Source: Deltaproteobacteria bacterium
GTDB lineage: Bacteria > Myxococcota_A > Polyangia > GCA-2747355
NCBI GenBank assembly: GCA_020633415.1
Contig: JACKDQ010000005.1
Coordinates: 1 to 64,000, forward strand
Direction: 5' to 3'
Length of the DNA stretch: 64,000 nt
Shown here: positions 43,447 to 51,842 of the stretch, one piece after another
How positions within the stretch are numbered: position 1 is the first letter of the stretch
Layout: every line of letters begins with the position of its first letter
The notes under the pieces: generated by a model
The model's input: the letters and a program-made list of their open reading frames with translations, nothing else
What the model was told of the DNA's origin: nothing
Databases searched by the model: none
Made by a program: the position numbers and the translations under genes

Positions 43447-46400
43447 CTACGCCGTTCGCTGCGCGCTGCCAAAACGGGTCCAGATCGCTGGTAGGACAAA
43501 CAGCGTTAGTAGCGTCGAGGTCAGCAGGCCGCCGATGACGACCGTCGCCAGCGGTCGCTGGACCTCGGCACCTGCACTGGTGGCTAGGGCCATCGGGACG
43601 AAACCAAACGCGGCAACCATTGCCGTCATCAACACCGGCCGGAGTCTCGTCACGGCTCCGGCATATGCCGCTTCGGCCACGCTCATCCCTTCTTCTTGGA
43701 GCTTGTAGATGTAGGACAGCAGGACGACCCCGTTGAGCACCGCGATTCCTGACAGCGCAATGAAGCCCACGCCAGCGGAGATCGAAAACGGCATGCCACG
43801 CGCTAGCAAAGCGAGCACGCCGCCGGTGACAGCGAAGGGAACGTTGAGAAAGATCACGAGTGCGGGACGGAGCGAGCGGTAGATCGCGTAGAGCAGCCCG
43901 AGGGTCAGTAGCAATGCGATCGGAACTGCGATCATCAGACGCTGTGTTGCGGTTTGAAGGTTTTCAAACTGACCGCCCCACTCGACGAAGTATCCGGCCG
44001 GAACGACTTTGGCCCCATCGATTCGCGCCCGAGCCTCCGCGACAAAGCCAGCCAAGTCTCGCCCACGAACGTTGACCTCCACCGAAAGCCGTCGCTGAAC
44101 GCGATGGCGACTGATTTGCGCCGGACCGGGTTCGATAGACAGCTTGGCAAGCTGCCCAATCGGCACGAGCTGCCCCGATGGCGCGGCGACCGGGATCCTG
44201 CGAATCGTGTCGAGGTCAGTTCGAGCGGTGCGAACGTAGCGCACCTGGAGGGCAAAGCGCCGTGCGCCCTCGTAGATTTCGCCCACCTTGCGTCCTCCCA
44301 TCGCCTCGACGGCGTGAAGGACGGCTTGGGCGTTGATCCCGTAGCGGGCGATTCGCTGGCGATCGATCTGCACCCTCAGCACGGGTAGACCGGCAATCTG
44401 CTCGACCTTCACATCCTTGGCACCCCGAATCCCTCGAACCGATGCCGCGATGGCGCCACCGACGCGTTTCAACGTCGCCAGGTCGTCGCCGTACACACTG
44501 ATCGCAACGTCCGAGCGCACGCCGCTGATCAACTCGTTGGTCCGTAGCTCGATCGGCTGGGAGAAGGCGTAGTTCTGGCCCGGGACTTGTTCTTTCAGCA
44601 CGCTCTGCATCTTCGCGACCAGCGCCTCCTTGCTGCCGTAGCGCGACCACTCGGACCTGGGTTTCAGCATCACAAAGATGTCCGAAAGCTCCACACCCAT
44701 CGGGTCGGTGGCGATCTCGGGCCGCCCTGTCTTTGAAACGACGGTCTTGATCGCGTTGGGAAAGCTCGCTAACAGTGCGTTTTCCACGCGTGTCGTCATT
44801 TCTAGCGAACGCTCCAGACTCACCGACGGTAGCCGCACGGCCTGAATTGTCACGGCCCCTTCATCGAGCTTGGGCACGAACACAGCGCCCAGCAAGGGTA
44901 TCGTTGCCATCGCGACGGTTAGCAGTACACCCGCACCGACCATCACCTTGACGGGTGCGCCGACAGCGCGGCGCAAGAGCGGCTGATAAAAGCGCTTCAC
45001 GCCGCGCACCAGCCAGGTCTCCTTCTCTCTCACACCACGCCGGTAGACCCATGTTGCCACAGCAGGAACCCAAGTCAGCGCGAGCACAAGCGACGCTGCA
45101 AGCGCAGCCACCACGGCGAAGGCCATCGGACGGAACATTTTGCCTTCAATGCCAGACAGTGAAAGCACGGGCACGTAGACCAGCATGATGATCATCACGC
45201 CGAACGCGACCGGACGACCGACCTCCTTGGCCGCTGCTAGCGTTGTTCTGCGCACTTCGCCCGCTGGTGGATTGTGCTCTGCCAGCGTGCGGATGATGTT
45301 ATCGACGATCACTACAGATCCATCGACGATCAGCCCGAAGTCGATGGCCCCGAGGCTCATCAGGTTCCCCGAGACGCCGAAACTGCGCATTGCGATCAGC
45401 GCGGCGAGCATCGACAGCGGGATGGCCGAGGCCACAACAAGCCCACCGCGAATGTTGCCCAGCATCAACAGCAGCACCACGACGACGAGTACGCCCCCTT
45501 CGATCAGGTTTATCGCTGCCGTGCCAATCGTGCGCCGAACAAGATCCGTGCGATCGTAAAACACGTCGACGCTTACGCCTTTGGGCAATGTGCGCCGAAC
45601 TGCATCGATCTTGGACTTCACCGCTGAGACCACCTGGCGCGAGTTCGCCCCCATCAGCATCATCGCGATGCCGGTCACTGCCTCGCCGCGCCCATCGCGA
45701 GTGACCGCACCCTGGCGAACCATCGGCGCTGTGGCCACCCGGCCGAGAGCACCGATCGTAATCGGAGTGCCGTTCCGATTGGCGACGACGATCGAGCGAA
45801 TGTCCGCCAATGTTCTGACCAGCCCCTCACCCCGGATCAGTATCTGCTCGCCGGCACGCTCGATGTAGGCACCGCCGGCATTGGCGTTGTTTTTCTCCAG
45901 CGCTGCGAACACACGGTCGAGCGATAGCGCAAAGGCCGTCAGCCGAGCGGGGTTGAGCTGCACTTCGTAGGTTTTCAGCTGACCGCCGAAGGTATTGACC
46001 TCGACGATGCCGGGAACGGATCGCAGATGATAGGCGACGTACCAGTCGAGAATGGTTCGTAGCTCCATCGGCGTATAGCAGGAGGGCGTATCCTCAGCGT
46101 CGGGCGCACACATCGGCTCGCCGCGCAGCTCGAACTGGTAAATCTCCCCCAGACCCGAAGAGATCGGTCCCATTTCGGGCTTTCCGTATCCTCGAGGGAT
46201 CTCGTCGCGCGCAATCGCCAACCGCTCCGACACGAGCTGCCGCGCGGCGTAGATGTCGGTCCCTTCCTCGAAGACGATCGTCACAGCGGACAAGCCGAAG
46301 CGCGAAATACTGCGGATCTCGTGCAGCCGAGGCAGTCCACTCATCACCGTCTCTATCGGAACGGTGACGAACTTCTCGACCTCTACGGGGCCCAGCGCCG

Positions 46401-46560
46401 CGGCCTGGGTCAATACCTGAACCTGGACGTTTGTTACATCCGGGACCGCATCGATCGGTAGCTCTTGCGCCGCTCGCAGCCCGATCGCGGCCGTGAGCAG
46501 CACGGCAAAGACGACCAAGAAACGGTTGCGGATCGCAAATTCGATAATTCGTGAGGTCAC
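43447..46560 (-). CDS. CzcA-type heavy-metal RND efflux pump
   Basis: 1037 aa, full length. Helix 4 carries DFGLIVDGSVVIVDN, the HME divalent-cation (CzcA-like) signature rather than the CusA form, and the later helix reads SGIAVLNGVVLLSYIYKL as in CzcA. The two periplasmic loops and twelve helices are complete. It would expel Zn, Co, Cd or Ni from periplasm or cytosol through an adaptor and a TolC-like channel. The adaptor gene before it is reduced to its 3' end and no channel gene is present, so function here is doubtful. Confidence 0.93.
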   Translation of the reverse strand: MTSRIIEFAIRNRFLVVFAVLLTAAIGLRAAQELPIDAVPDVTNVQVQVLTQAAALGPVEVEKFVTVPIETVMSGLPRLHEIRSISRFGLSAVTIVFEEGTDIYAARQLVSERLAIARDEIPRGYGKPEMGPISSGLGEIYQFELRGEPMCAPDAEDTPSCYTPMELRTILDWYVAYHLRSVPGIVEVNTFGGQLKTYEVQLNPARLTAFALSLDRVFAALEKNNANAGGAYIERAGEQILIRGEGLVRTLADIRSIVVANRNGTPITIGALGRVATAPMVRQGAVTRDGRGEAVTGIAMMLMGANSRQVVSAVKSKIDAVRRTLPKGVSVDVFYDRTDLVRRTIGTAAINLIEGGVLVVVVLLLMLGNIRGGLVVASAIPLSMLAALIAMRSFGVSGNLMSLGAIDFGLIVDGSVVIVDNIIRTLAEHNPPAGEVRRTTLAAAKEVGRPVAFGVMIIMLVYVPVLSLSGIEGKMFRPMAFAVVAALAASLVLALTWVPAVATWVYRRGVREKETWLVRGVKRFYQPLLRRAVGAPVKVMVGAGVLLTVAMATIPLLGAVFVPKLDEGAVTIQAVRLPSVSLERSLEMTTRVENALLASFPNAIKTVVSKTGRPEIATDPMGVELSDIFVMLKPRSEWSRYGSKEALVAKMQSVLKEQVPGQNYAFSQPIELRTNELISGVRSDVAISVYGDDLATLKRVGGAIAASVRGIRGAKDVKVEQIAGLPVLRVQIDRQRIARYGINAQAVLHAVEAMGGRKVGEIYEGARRFALQVRYVRTARTDLDTIRRIPVAAPSGQLVPIGQLAKLSIEPGPAQISRHRVQRRLSVEVNVRGRDLAGFVAEARARIDGAKVVPAGYFVEWGGQFENLQTATQRLMIAVPIALLLTLGLLYAIYRSLRPALVIFLNVPFAVTGGVLALLARGMPFSISAGVGFIALSGIAVLNGVVLLSYIYKLQEEGMSVAEAAYAGAVTRLRPVLMTAMVAAFGFVPMALATSAGAEVQRPLATVVIGGLLTSTLLTLFVLPAIWTRFGSAQRTA

Positions 46561-46593
46561 GATGCCAGACCCACCTCGCTCGGAGCGTTCCGA

Positions 46594-46725
46594 CTAGTGC
46601 GCATGGCCCGCTCCTAGCTGCGCCTTCAATAGCTCGGACTTCAACGTAAAGGCGCCGTGCGTTACGATGCGCTGACCCGGCTTCAGCCCGTCGAGGCTTT
46701 TTAGCAAGTGCAACCCGACTTGGGG
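46594..46725 (-). pseudogene. 3' end of a CzcB-like membrane-fusion adaptor
   Basis: Only the last about 42 residues remain: GLHLLKSLDGLKPGQRIVTHGAF-type sequence (LDGLKPGQRIVTHG) and LKSELLKAQLGAGHAH. The homology stops near 46720, where a run of Gs and unrelated AT-richer DNA begins. The preceding 350 or so residues are missing. It marks a deletion or insertion junction. Confidence 0.8.
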
Positions 46726-46843
46726 GGTAGGGGGGGGCTTCCCAGTCGATTGGCTCTTATCAAATAGCAATTGGCTATTAGTACCTGGCAATTCCCTCTT
46801 GGTACTTGTCGATCCGGCCAGATCCGTTGCGTTTGGTCATCTA

Positions 46844-47143
46844 TCACTTCAGCGGGGCAAACCAAACAGAGATGTCTAGCTCAGTTATGAGCTCCTCGTC
46901 GGCTTTGTCCGCAAGCCACTGCCCTCCTGCTTCCGTCATTTCACGAACAAAATGCTCGACCGGCACAGTCACGACGGATCTCCCACACTTCCACCGCATG
47001 GTTTGAGACCCGTGCGGTATAAAGTTGGAGTCTGTGTCAAGCTGTTTGGGTGCGACTTGGCCCTCATGGATAAGCGCGTTGCGAACCCGCCAATAGTGCT
47101 CAGCAGGAATGCCCAGCCGTCTCTCCACGTGGGCGCTTACCAC
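46844..47143 (-). CDS. Small protein of unknown function
   Basis: 99 aa from GTG 47143, which overlaps the upstream stop (GTGGTAA), with GAAGG before it. Sequence features: VSAHVERRLGIPAEHYWRVRNALIHEG, VRWKCGRSVV-type basic patch and an acidic C-terminus (ADKADEELITELD). No signal or membrane segment. Not recognised. Probably co-expressed with the gene at 47137. Confidence 0.45.
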   Translation of the reverse strand: MVSAHVERRLGIPAEHYWRVRNALIHEGQVAPKQLDTDSNFIPHGSQTMRWKCGRSVVTVPVEHFVREMTEAGGQWLADKADEELITELDISVWFAPLK

Positions 47144-47559
47144 GCCTTCGAGCGGGGCCCATTCCCGTTACCCGCCTTGTCAATGCTACCGAGAACGTCT
47201 GGAATTGTTAGTGCTGCAGACAACGCGAGCTGATGCAACCCAGACGTCGACGCCCGGCGAATCTGCTCAAACCAAGAAGACAGACCTCGGCGCGCGTGTG
47301 CTGCTTGCACGCTGTGGTACATGTCCTGGAGCTCCTGAGACACTCCTGATGACAAGTAGTCCCTAACGGCAGCAGTCGCATCGCTGGCTGTACCCTCTTC
47401 CTGAAATCCAACACAGCGAAGCACTCCTGGATGCGTGCTGCAAACCCTTGCACGTCTTTCGCCGCGGTCGCTCTGTAGGTGAACCCGAAAGACCACTTGC
47501 TTCGGCAATCCCTCCACATCCCGTTGCAGTTGGAATTCAACCTGCGCCTTGTCTCTCAT
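47137..47559 (-). CDS. Protein of unknown function
   Basis: 140 aa from ATG 47559 with GGAAGGG 9 bases upstream. N-terminal part alternates charged and hydrophobic residues (DKAQVEFQLQRDVEG, KQVVFRVHLQSDRGE) as in a beta-sheet domain, followed by helices (SQELQDMYHSVQAAHARRGL). No signal peptide. Unrecognised. Its stop overlaps the start of the 46844 gene; a lipoprotein gene precedes it 67 bases upstream, so the three may form an operon. Confidence 0.5.
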   Translation of the reverse strand: MRDKAQVEFQLQRDVEGLPKQVVFRVHLQSDRGERRARVCSTHPGVLRCVGFQEEGTASDATAAVRDYLSSGVSQELQDMYHSVQAAHARRGLSSWFEQIRRASTSGLHQLALSAALTIPDVLGSIDKAGNGNGPRSKAW

Positions 47560-47626
47560 GCTCGAGCACCCTTCCGTTGGACAAAGTCCCCCATTCCACG
47601 CCGCCTGCTTGTATTCAGATTGCAGT

Positions 47627-48472
47627 CTACGGAGCGCTATCAGACGCAGGTCGCGAAGTTGGCGCAGATGCTGGCGCGGTCGCCGTTTTTGGGGGTAGCA
47701 ACGCAAGGAACTCGCGGAGCTTCTGTTTCTCTACTGAGCTTACTCTCGCTTCGTAGTTGCAGAGTCGAAACTCCGCACTGCTTGAGCCGGCAATCGTCTC
47801 AAGCGCTGCCAAACCGAGTTCCATCTTCACGCGCTCTAGAACAGTTGCTCCGCCCAAGCCTTTTCCATTGTGCACAGTCTTAGGCCTTGCCCTCTTGCCG
47901 TCTATCAAGAAATAGACGTGATGGCACTCGAGGTACTGCCAGCCCTTCGATATCTGAAGAAACGCGAGCAAAACCGCCGCTGGACGCTCGCCTGGAGGCG
48001 CCGAGGTATACGCGGTGAGCACTGGTCGCTCTCGTGCCTCTTTGAAGTCCGGATCGAGGCTGTAGGTAACCCTGCCCGTAAATTTGTCGACCTTCCGTAC
48101 GACAACCGCGTGCTGCCCGCGCGGCCCTAAGGTTGTAGTGGTCGCCGCACGGGAAGAACGTTCTATCTGTTCACAGTTCGTGCGATATCTAGATGCCCTG
48201 CATGAATAGGTTTGACCGCAGGCGTCAGCCCGCCAGTATCCCATGACCCGAGTGCAGTCGTTGCCTGGGCACGTTACCAAGACCTTGCTCTGTGGACAGC
48301 CAACCTGCTCACTGGTGGCCTTCTTTAGCGAAGCAGCGACTTCTTGATGTGTGAAGGTCGGTACACAAGCTAGAAGACTGCCCGCCAACAGGGACGCCAA
48401 CGCCGTCGCCACTCCGTGCTCGTTGAACCACAGTCCAACGCCCGGCTGGACCCCTCGCCCTCGTAATTTCAT
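47627..48472 (-). CDS. Lipoprotein of unknown function
   Basis: 281 aa from ATG 48472; a GTG at about residue 21 could be the true start, since the lipobox (ALASLLAGSLLAC) lies at about residues 25-36. The mature part has a Cys-containing segment (CPQSKVLVTCPGNDCTRVMGY, split as CPQSKVLVTC and CPGNDC), then CGQTYSCRASRY, then a beta-rich region with YLECHHVYFLIDGKR. The C-terminus is Ala/Pro/Ser-rich. No family recognised. Confidence 0.6.
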   Translation of the reverse strand: MKLRGRGVQPGVGLWFNEHGVATALASLLAGSLLACVPTFTHQEVAASLKKATSEQVGCPQSKVLVTCPGNDCTRVMGYWRADACGQTYSCRASRYRTNCEQIERSSRAATTTTLGPRGQHAVVVRKVDKFTGRVTYSLDPDFKEARERPVLTAYTSAPPGERPAAVLLAFLQISKGWQYLECHHVYFLIDGKRARPKTVHNGKGLGGATVLERVKMELGLAALETIAGSSSAEFRLCNYEARVSSVEKQKLREFLALLPPKTATAPASAPTSRPASDSAP

Positions 48473-48539
48473 GGCTGTACCCCTACGTCCATAGCATCAC
48501 TCGATCCGCATTCGTTGTCGACTATCTAGACTTGTGAGG

Positions 48540-48773
48540 TTCGGACGAGGGCGTGGGGGCAGGTCCCGCTACTGTGTGCGGTGTTGTTGTCGTCTAGTTG
48601 CTACAGATATCATCTCAGCACGGGGCAAGGTGGTGTTGAGCGCTGTTGCTCTTAGTTCCGCCGCGCCCAGCGTCGCGGCGAACGCTGGCGTGGGCGCGAG
48701 CAAGTCTCAGGCATCAAATGGCGACTTTCTGGGAGATTGGAAAGGCGTCAGGACGCTGGTAGCATCAGCCTAA
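48540..48773 (+). pseudogene. Frameshifted tandem copy of the lipoprotein gene at 48792
   Basis: One frame reads LLCAVLLSSSCYRYHLSTG, matching the lipobox region of the next gene (LWGLSSCYNYRINTG). After gggcaagg the match continues in another frame: GKVVLSAVALSSAAPSVAAN against GKVALSAVAISAAATTVVAN, then QASNG in both. The frame change and lack of a start codon show a degenerate duplicate of the first about 70 residues. Confidence 0.7.
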
Positions 48774-48791
48774 AAGCAATTGGACTTGGGA

Positions 48792-49253
48792 ATGCACATC
48801 ATGCGCCATCATGTGCGGCGGGTGGGGGTCTGCGTCTCGGTGCTTTGGGGACTCAGTAGCTGCTATAACTACCGCATCAATACCGGCGGTAAGGTTGCGC
48901 TGAGCGCTGTAGCAATCAGTGCAGCCGCCACGACCGTCGTTGCGAACGTCGAAATGAAGGAATCAGCAACACAGGCAAGCAATGGCGGATGGATGGCCGC
49001 CGCCATCTTGAGTGCCGTCGCTGCTGGCGTGTGCGTGTATATTACGAGTCAAGGGCAACGGGAAGTCGAAGGCAATGCGTGGCAGTGGGGCGTAACTCTC
49101 CCCTTCCTGGTCGCGCTAAGCGGATCCTTGGCTGCATCAATTCGGTATGGTTCTTGGTATATCGAAGGAGGGGGCGCCAACGGGCCGAATTGCGTTAAGG
49201 GTTGTCGGTGCGGTAATACGTGCATCGATTGCTCGGAGGTCTGTCATCTCTGA
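48792..49253 (+). CDS. Lipoprotein with C-terminal CxCGxxCIxCSxxC motif
   Basis: 153 aa from ATG 48792 (ATG 48801 also possible). Lipobox SVLWGLSSC, small conserved stretch GGKVALSAVAISAAA, then two hydrophobic helices (about 68-85 and 100-120). The end reads CVKGCRCGNTCIDCSEVCHL. A near-identical Cys motif ends the secreted protein at 51542. Function unknown; the Cys cluster could bind metal or form disulfides. A broken copy of its 5' half lies just upstream. Confidence 0.65.
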   Translation: MHIMRHHVRRVGVCVSVLWGLSSCYNYRINTGGKVALSAVAISAAATTVVANVEMKESATQASNGGWMAAAILSAVAAGVCVYITSQGQREVEGNAWQWGVTLPFLVALSGSLAASIRYGSWYIEGGGANGPNCVKGCRCGNTCIDCSEVCHL

Positions 49254-49325
49254 GTGAGTCCGTGCCGGGGTTCCGAAAGTGAACCACAACGCGTTTTTCT
49301 ACCCTTCCCTAAGGGCGTCGTTCAT

Positions 49326-50420
49326 TCAGGTCGCGCGCGCACCGCACTCAGGGCACTTCCCCCTGACAAGCGAGACAAGCTTGCGACAGTATTTGCACGT
49401 GACATCCCGATGGCGACCTGCCTGGGCGTCCGCACCTTCTCGTGCTCTCTCGATATAAGCTAAGACCGTGTACGGATTAGCCATGACGAAGCGTTGGGCG
49501 CTCTTCCGCCCCTTCTTGAAGAGGTGCAACTCACCATCTTCCACGAAGGCTTCCTCGATGTGAGCGAGCTTGATTGACAGCACCCCTTTGCCACTGTGAG
49601 CGACACGGCCAGAAGTAACGAAAAACTGTCCCTCGCGAACGACAACTTGCTCCATATCTTTGTAGCGAACGCCATCGCGCACGTAGGAGGACGCAACGCG
49701 CTCTTTGATCTCTTTGGCGTCGCATACGAAATGCGCGATCTCGCCGCGCTGCAGCCGGAGCCGCGGGGCCTCGACGGGGGCTAGCTGAGATGCTTCTCGG
49801 ACTGTGCGGGCCTGCCGCATATCAGTCAGAACAGCTTCACCCCTCGCCAATGCCTCGGCAGGCAGCCCAAGCGCCTCTCTTACCTGAGAAAGCTCCGACT
49901 CTTCCTTCTTTGAAAGCTCGCCATCTGCGACGGCGTGCTCAAAAACCTTGCGCAGCCCCCTCTTTCGACCCTCTTCGATGTGGCTCGGCCGAAGCGCGAA
50001 GACCTCCTCGAACTCTCTTAGTCGGCGCAACTCATCCTCGGACACATGTCGATCTTCGACGACCTCCCACAGCGCCAACGAAACGTACGCGTCGACAACC
50101 TCGCGCTCAGTCTCGGATGGCAGTACTTTCGCCTTGCGTCGCAGCTCTCGAGCGCTTGCGAGAAATGCAGCGTCCCTTGGCTCATTGCTCAGCGCAGTCG
50201 CATGCCCCACGAGCCGGGCCAGCAGCCGGCGGCGCATGCTTCGTCGAATCGCGAGAAAGATTGCCGCAGCGCTCACCACAGCGGCGATAACCAAGATTTC
50301 GATCCACAAGTGTTTGATCAGTTGAGCCACGAGCCAAGAGACTAGGCCTATGATCAGTGCCGCTACTCCGAACAGCCAGGTTGCCAGATCTGTGCTGGCG
50401 CGACGTCTACGCCTACCCAT
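49326..50420 (-). CDS. Membrane protein with TerB-like, PH-like and zinc-ribbon parts
   Basis: 364 aa from ATG 50420, chosen for GGAGG 5 bases upstream. Two membrane helices (about 12-55) lead to a helical region of TerB type (about 75-190: VSEDELRRLREFEEVFAL, AVADGELSKKEESELSQVREAL split by a loop). A beta-rich PH-like domain follows (about 225-320: VREGQFFVTSGRVAHSGKG, VLSIKLAHIEEAFVED). The C-terminus is a zinc ribbon (CKYCRKLV...CPECG). Probably a membrane-attached scaffold; role unknown. Upstream neighbour is the channel gene, 15 bases away. Confidence 0.7.
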   Translation of the reverse strand: MGRRRRRASTDLATWLFGVAALIIGLVSWLVAQLIKHLWIEILVIAAVVSAAAIFLAIRRSMRRRLLARLVGHATALSNEPRDAAFLASARELRRKAKVLPSETEREVVDAYVSLALWEVVEDRHVSEDELRRLREFEEVFALRPSHIEEGRKRGLRKVFEHAVADGELSKKEESELSQVREALGLPAEALARGEAVLTDMRQARTVREASQLAPVEAPRLRLQRGEIAHFVCDAKEIKERVASSYVRDGVRYKDMEQVVVREGQFFVTSGRVAHSGKGVLSIKLAHIEEAFVEDGELHLFKKGRKSAQRFVMANPYTVLAYIERAREGADAQAGRHRDVTCKYCRKLVSLVRGKCPECGARAT

Positions 50421-50435
50421 CGGTTCCTCCACCCC

Positions 50436-51179
50436 TCACTCGCTCTGTCTTCTCGTGTCCCGTGCATCCTCGGTAAGCCCGCTCGCAATTATCCCTGTAG
50501 GTACAGCGACGATCGCTAGGCCCAGCAGGAGAATCACAGACGTAAACAGCTTGCCGCCTGGTGTGATTGGGTATGAATCACCGTAGCCCACCGTGGTGAG
50601 TGTGACGATTGCCCACCAGAGGCATTCCGGGATACTGGAAAAGACTTTTGGCTGAGCGTCGTGTTCCGCGTAGTAGATGCCAACCGCGCTGACCAGCATG
50701 ATGATCAGTGCGAGGAACGCAAACGTGAGCAGGTCGGGCGCCTTTCGTCTCAACACGCGTGCCAGTCGATCAAAAGACGAGGCGAAGCGGGCGACGCGCA
50801 GGACGCGGAATATGCGCAAGAGTCGGATACAGCGCAGAGAAACAAACCCCGCGCTCTCTAAGAACGATGGCAGGATCGCGGCGAGGTCGATCAGTCCGTA
50901 GCCGGAGAAAACGAACCGGGCAATGCCTCGCGAGGGGGATTTGTCTGGGTCGTAGGCCGCCGACCAAACGCGCAATACATATTCAACGCAGAAGATAATC
51001 AACGCGCAGAGCTGAATGGCTTCAAGCCAGTCTCCGTAGTCGCGAGATACATCGTCGACGGTGTTTAGCGCGAGCGCTGCGACCGACAACAGGATGACAA
51101 GAAGGAGGAGCCCATCGACCACTCGCGCGGCGCTCGAGTCGCTTCGGTGAAGTAAGTGAAAGACTTTCCTGCCAACCAT
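50436..51179 (-). CDS. Voltage-gated-type potassium channel
   Basis: 247 aa from ATG 51179. Six-helix Kv-like layout: S1-S3, an S4 with regularly spaced Arg (LRCIRLLRIFRVLRVARF), then pore region LWWAIVTLTTVGYGDSYP with the K+ selectivity filter TVGYGD, and S6 LLLGLAIVAVPTGIIASGL. Length and sequence match bacterial Kch/KvAP-like channels. Tetrameric inner-membrane K+ channel. Likely transcribed with the TerB-like gene downstream. Confidence 0.92.
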   Translation of the reverse strand: MVGRKVFHLLHRSDSSAARVVDGLLLLVILLSVAALALNTVDDVSRDYGDWLEAIQLCALIIFCVEYVLRVWSAAYDPDKSPSRGIARFVFSGYGLIDLAAILPSFLESAGFVSLRCIRLLRIFRVLRVARFASSFDRLARVLRRKAPDLLTFAFLALIIMLVSAVGIYYAEHDAQPKVFSSIPECLWWAIVTLTTVGYGDSYPITPGGKLFTSVILLLGLAIVAVPTGIIASGLTEDARDTRRQSE

Positions 51180-51182
51180 CAA

Positions 51183-51541
51183 GGCCTACCCATCTGGAAC
51201 AAAGGGGACTGTTGGGGTGACGGTCTTATTAGTTTGCAATCCGACAGAACAAACGTGAAGGAAAGACATCGGGCGGAGTATGTTGAGGTCGCTGGGAGGA
51301 TAGGCATACATCAACCACACGCGCTTACATTGCAGCGCCCGCACGCTTGCCGCTACGCTGATCGGGAAGCTCATGTTCTCGACTGTTAGCGCTCGCGGCG
51401 TTGCGTTTGGTGGAGATCTTCCATTGAGGTTCTGGAGCGCCCCACGCGAGGATGGCTCGTCTCTGTCGCAAGGTGTTGGAACTACCACGGGGCCCTGGGA
51501 TGCAGTTGACGAAACGTGGCAGGTGCGGAGGAGGAGGTCGT
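51183..51541. other. Intergenic region between divergent genes
   Basis: About 360 bases between the channel gene and the Cys-rich secreted protein. Open frames on both strands lack ribosome sites and coding character. The promoters of both genes should be here, but none is clear. Confidence 0.4.
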
Positions 51542-51775
51542 ATGCGGATCTTGGTGAGGATTTCCCTTATCGTCGGTATCGTCAGCCTTTTGGCAACCAC
51601 CTTTGGAGGTGCGGGCCTCTCGCAGGCGCAAGCAAGCCTTAACGCGTCTTGCTGCAGAGTGTGCACCAACAGCTGTGCCTGCGGTGACAGCTGCATCTCT
51701 TGTAGCAAGACTTGCAGGGTGCCTGCAGGTTGCGCCTGTAATGGTGGAGGTGGCGGTGGCTGTGGTGGCAGCTAG
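51542..51775 (+). CDS. Small secreted Cys-rich protein
   Basis: 77 aa from ATG 51542 with GGAGGAGG just upstream. Signal peptide ends near SQAQA (about residue 27). The 45-residue mature part has eleven Cys: CCRVCTNSCACGDSCISC, SKTCRVPAGCAC, then Gly-rich GGGGGGCGGS. The core CxCGDSCISCSKTC matches the end of the lipoprotein at 48792 (CRCGNTCIDCSEVC). Could be a metal-binding or disulfide-rich extracellular peptide; no toxin or bacteriocin family recognised. Confidence 0.6.
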   Translation: MRILVRISLIVGIVSLLATTFGGAGLSQAQASLNASCCRVCTNSCACGDSCISCSKTCRVPAGCACNGGGGGGCGGS

Positions 51776-51842
51776 GTCGGTTGACCAGAATTCCTACGTT
51801 CCTACTCAAGCGCTGCCGCTGCAAATGCGCCACCAGAGAGAG

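Noticed and set aside
51186..51708. Minus-strand frames between the channel and the Cys-rich protein
   Set aside because: No ribosome sites, and part lies opposite the secreted Cys-rich protein, which has a strong one.
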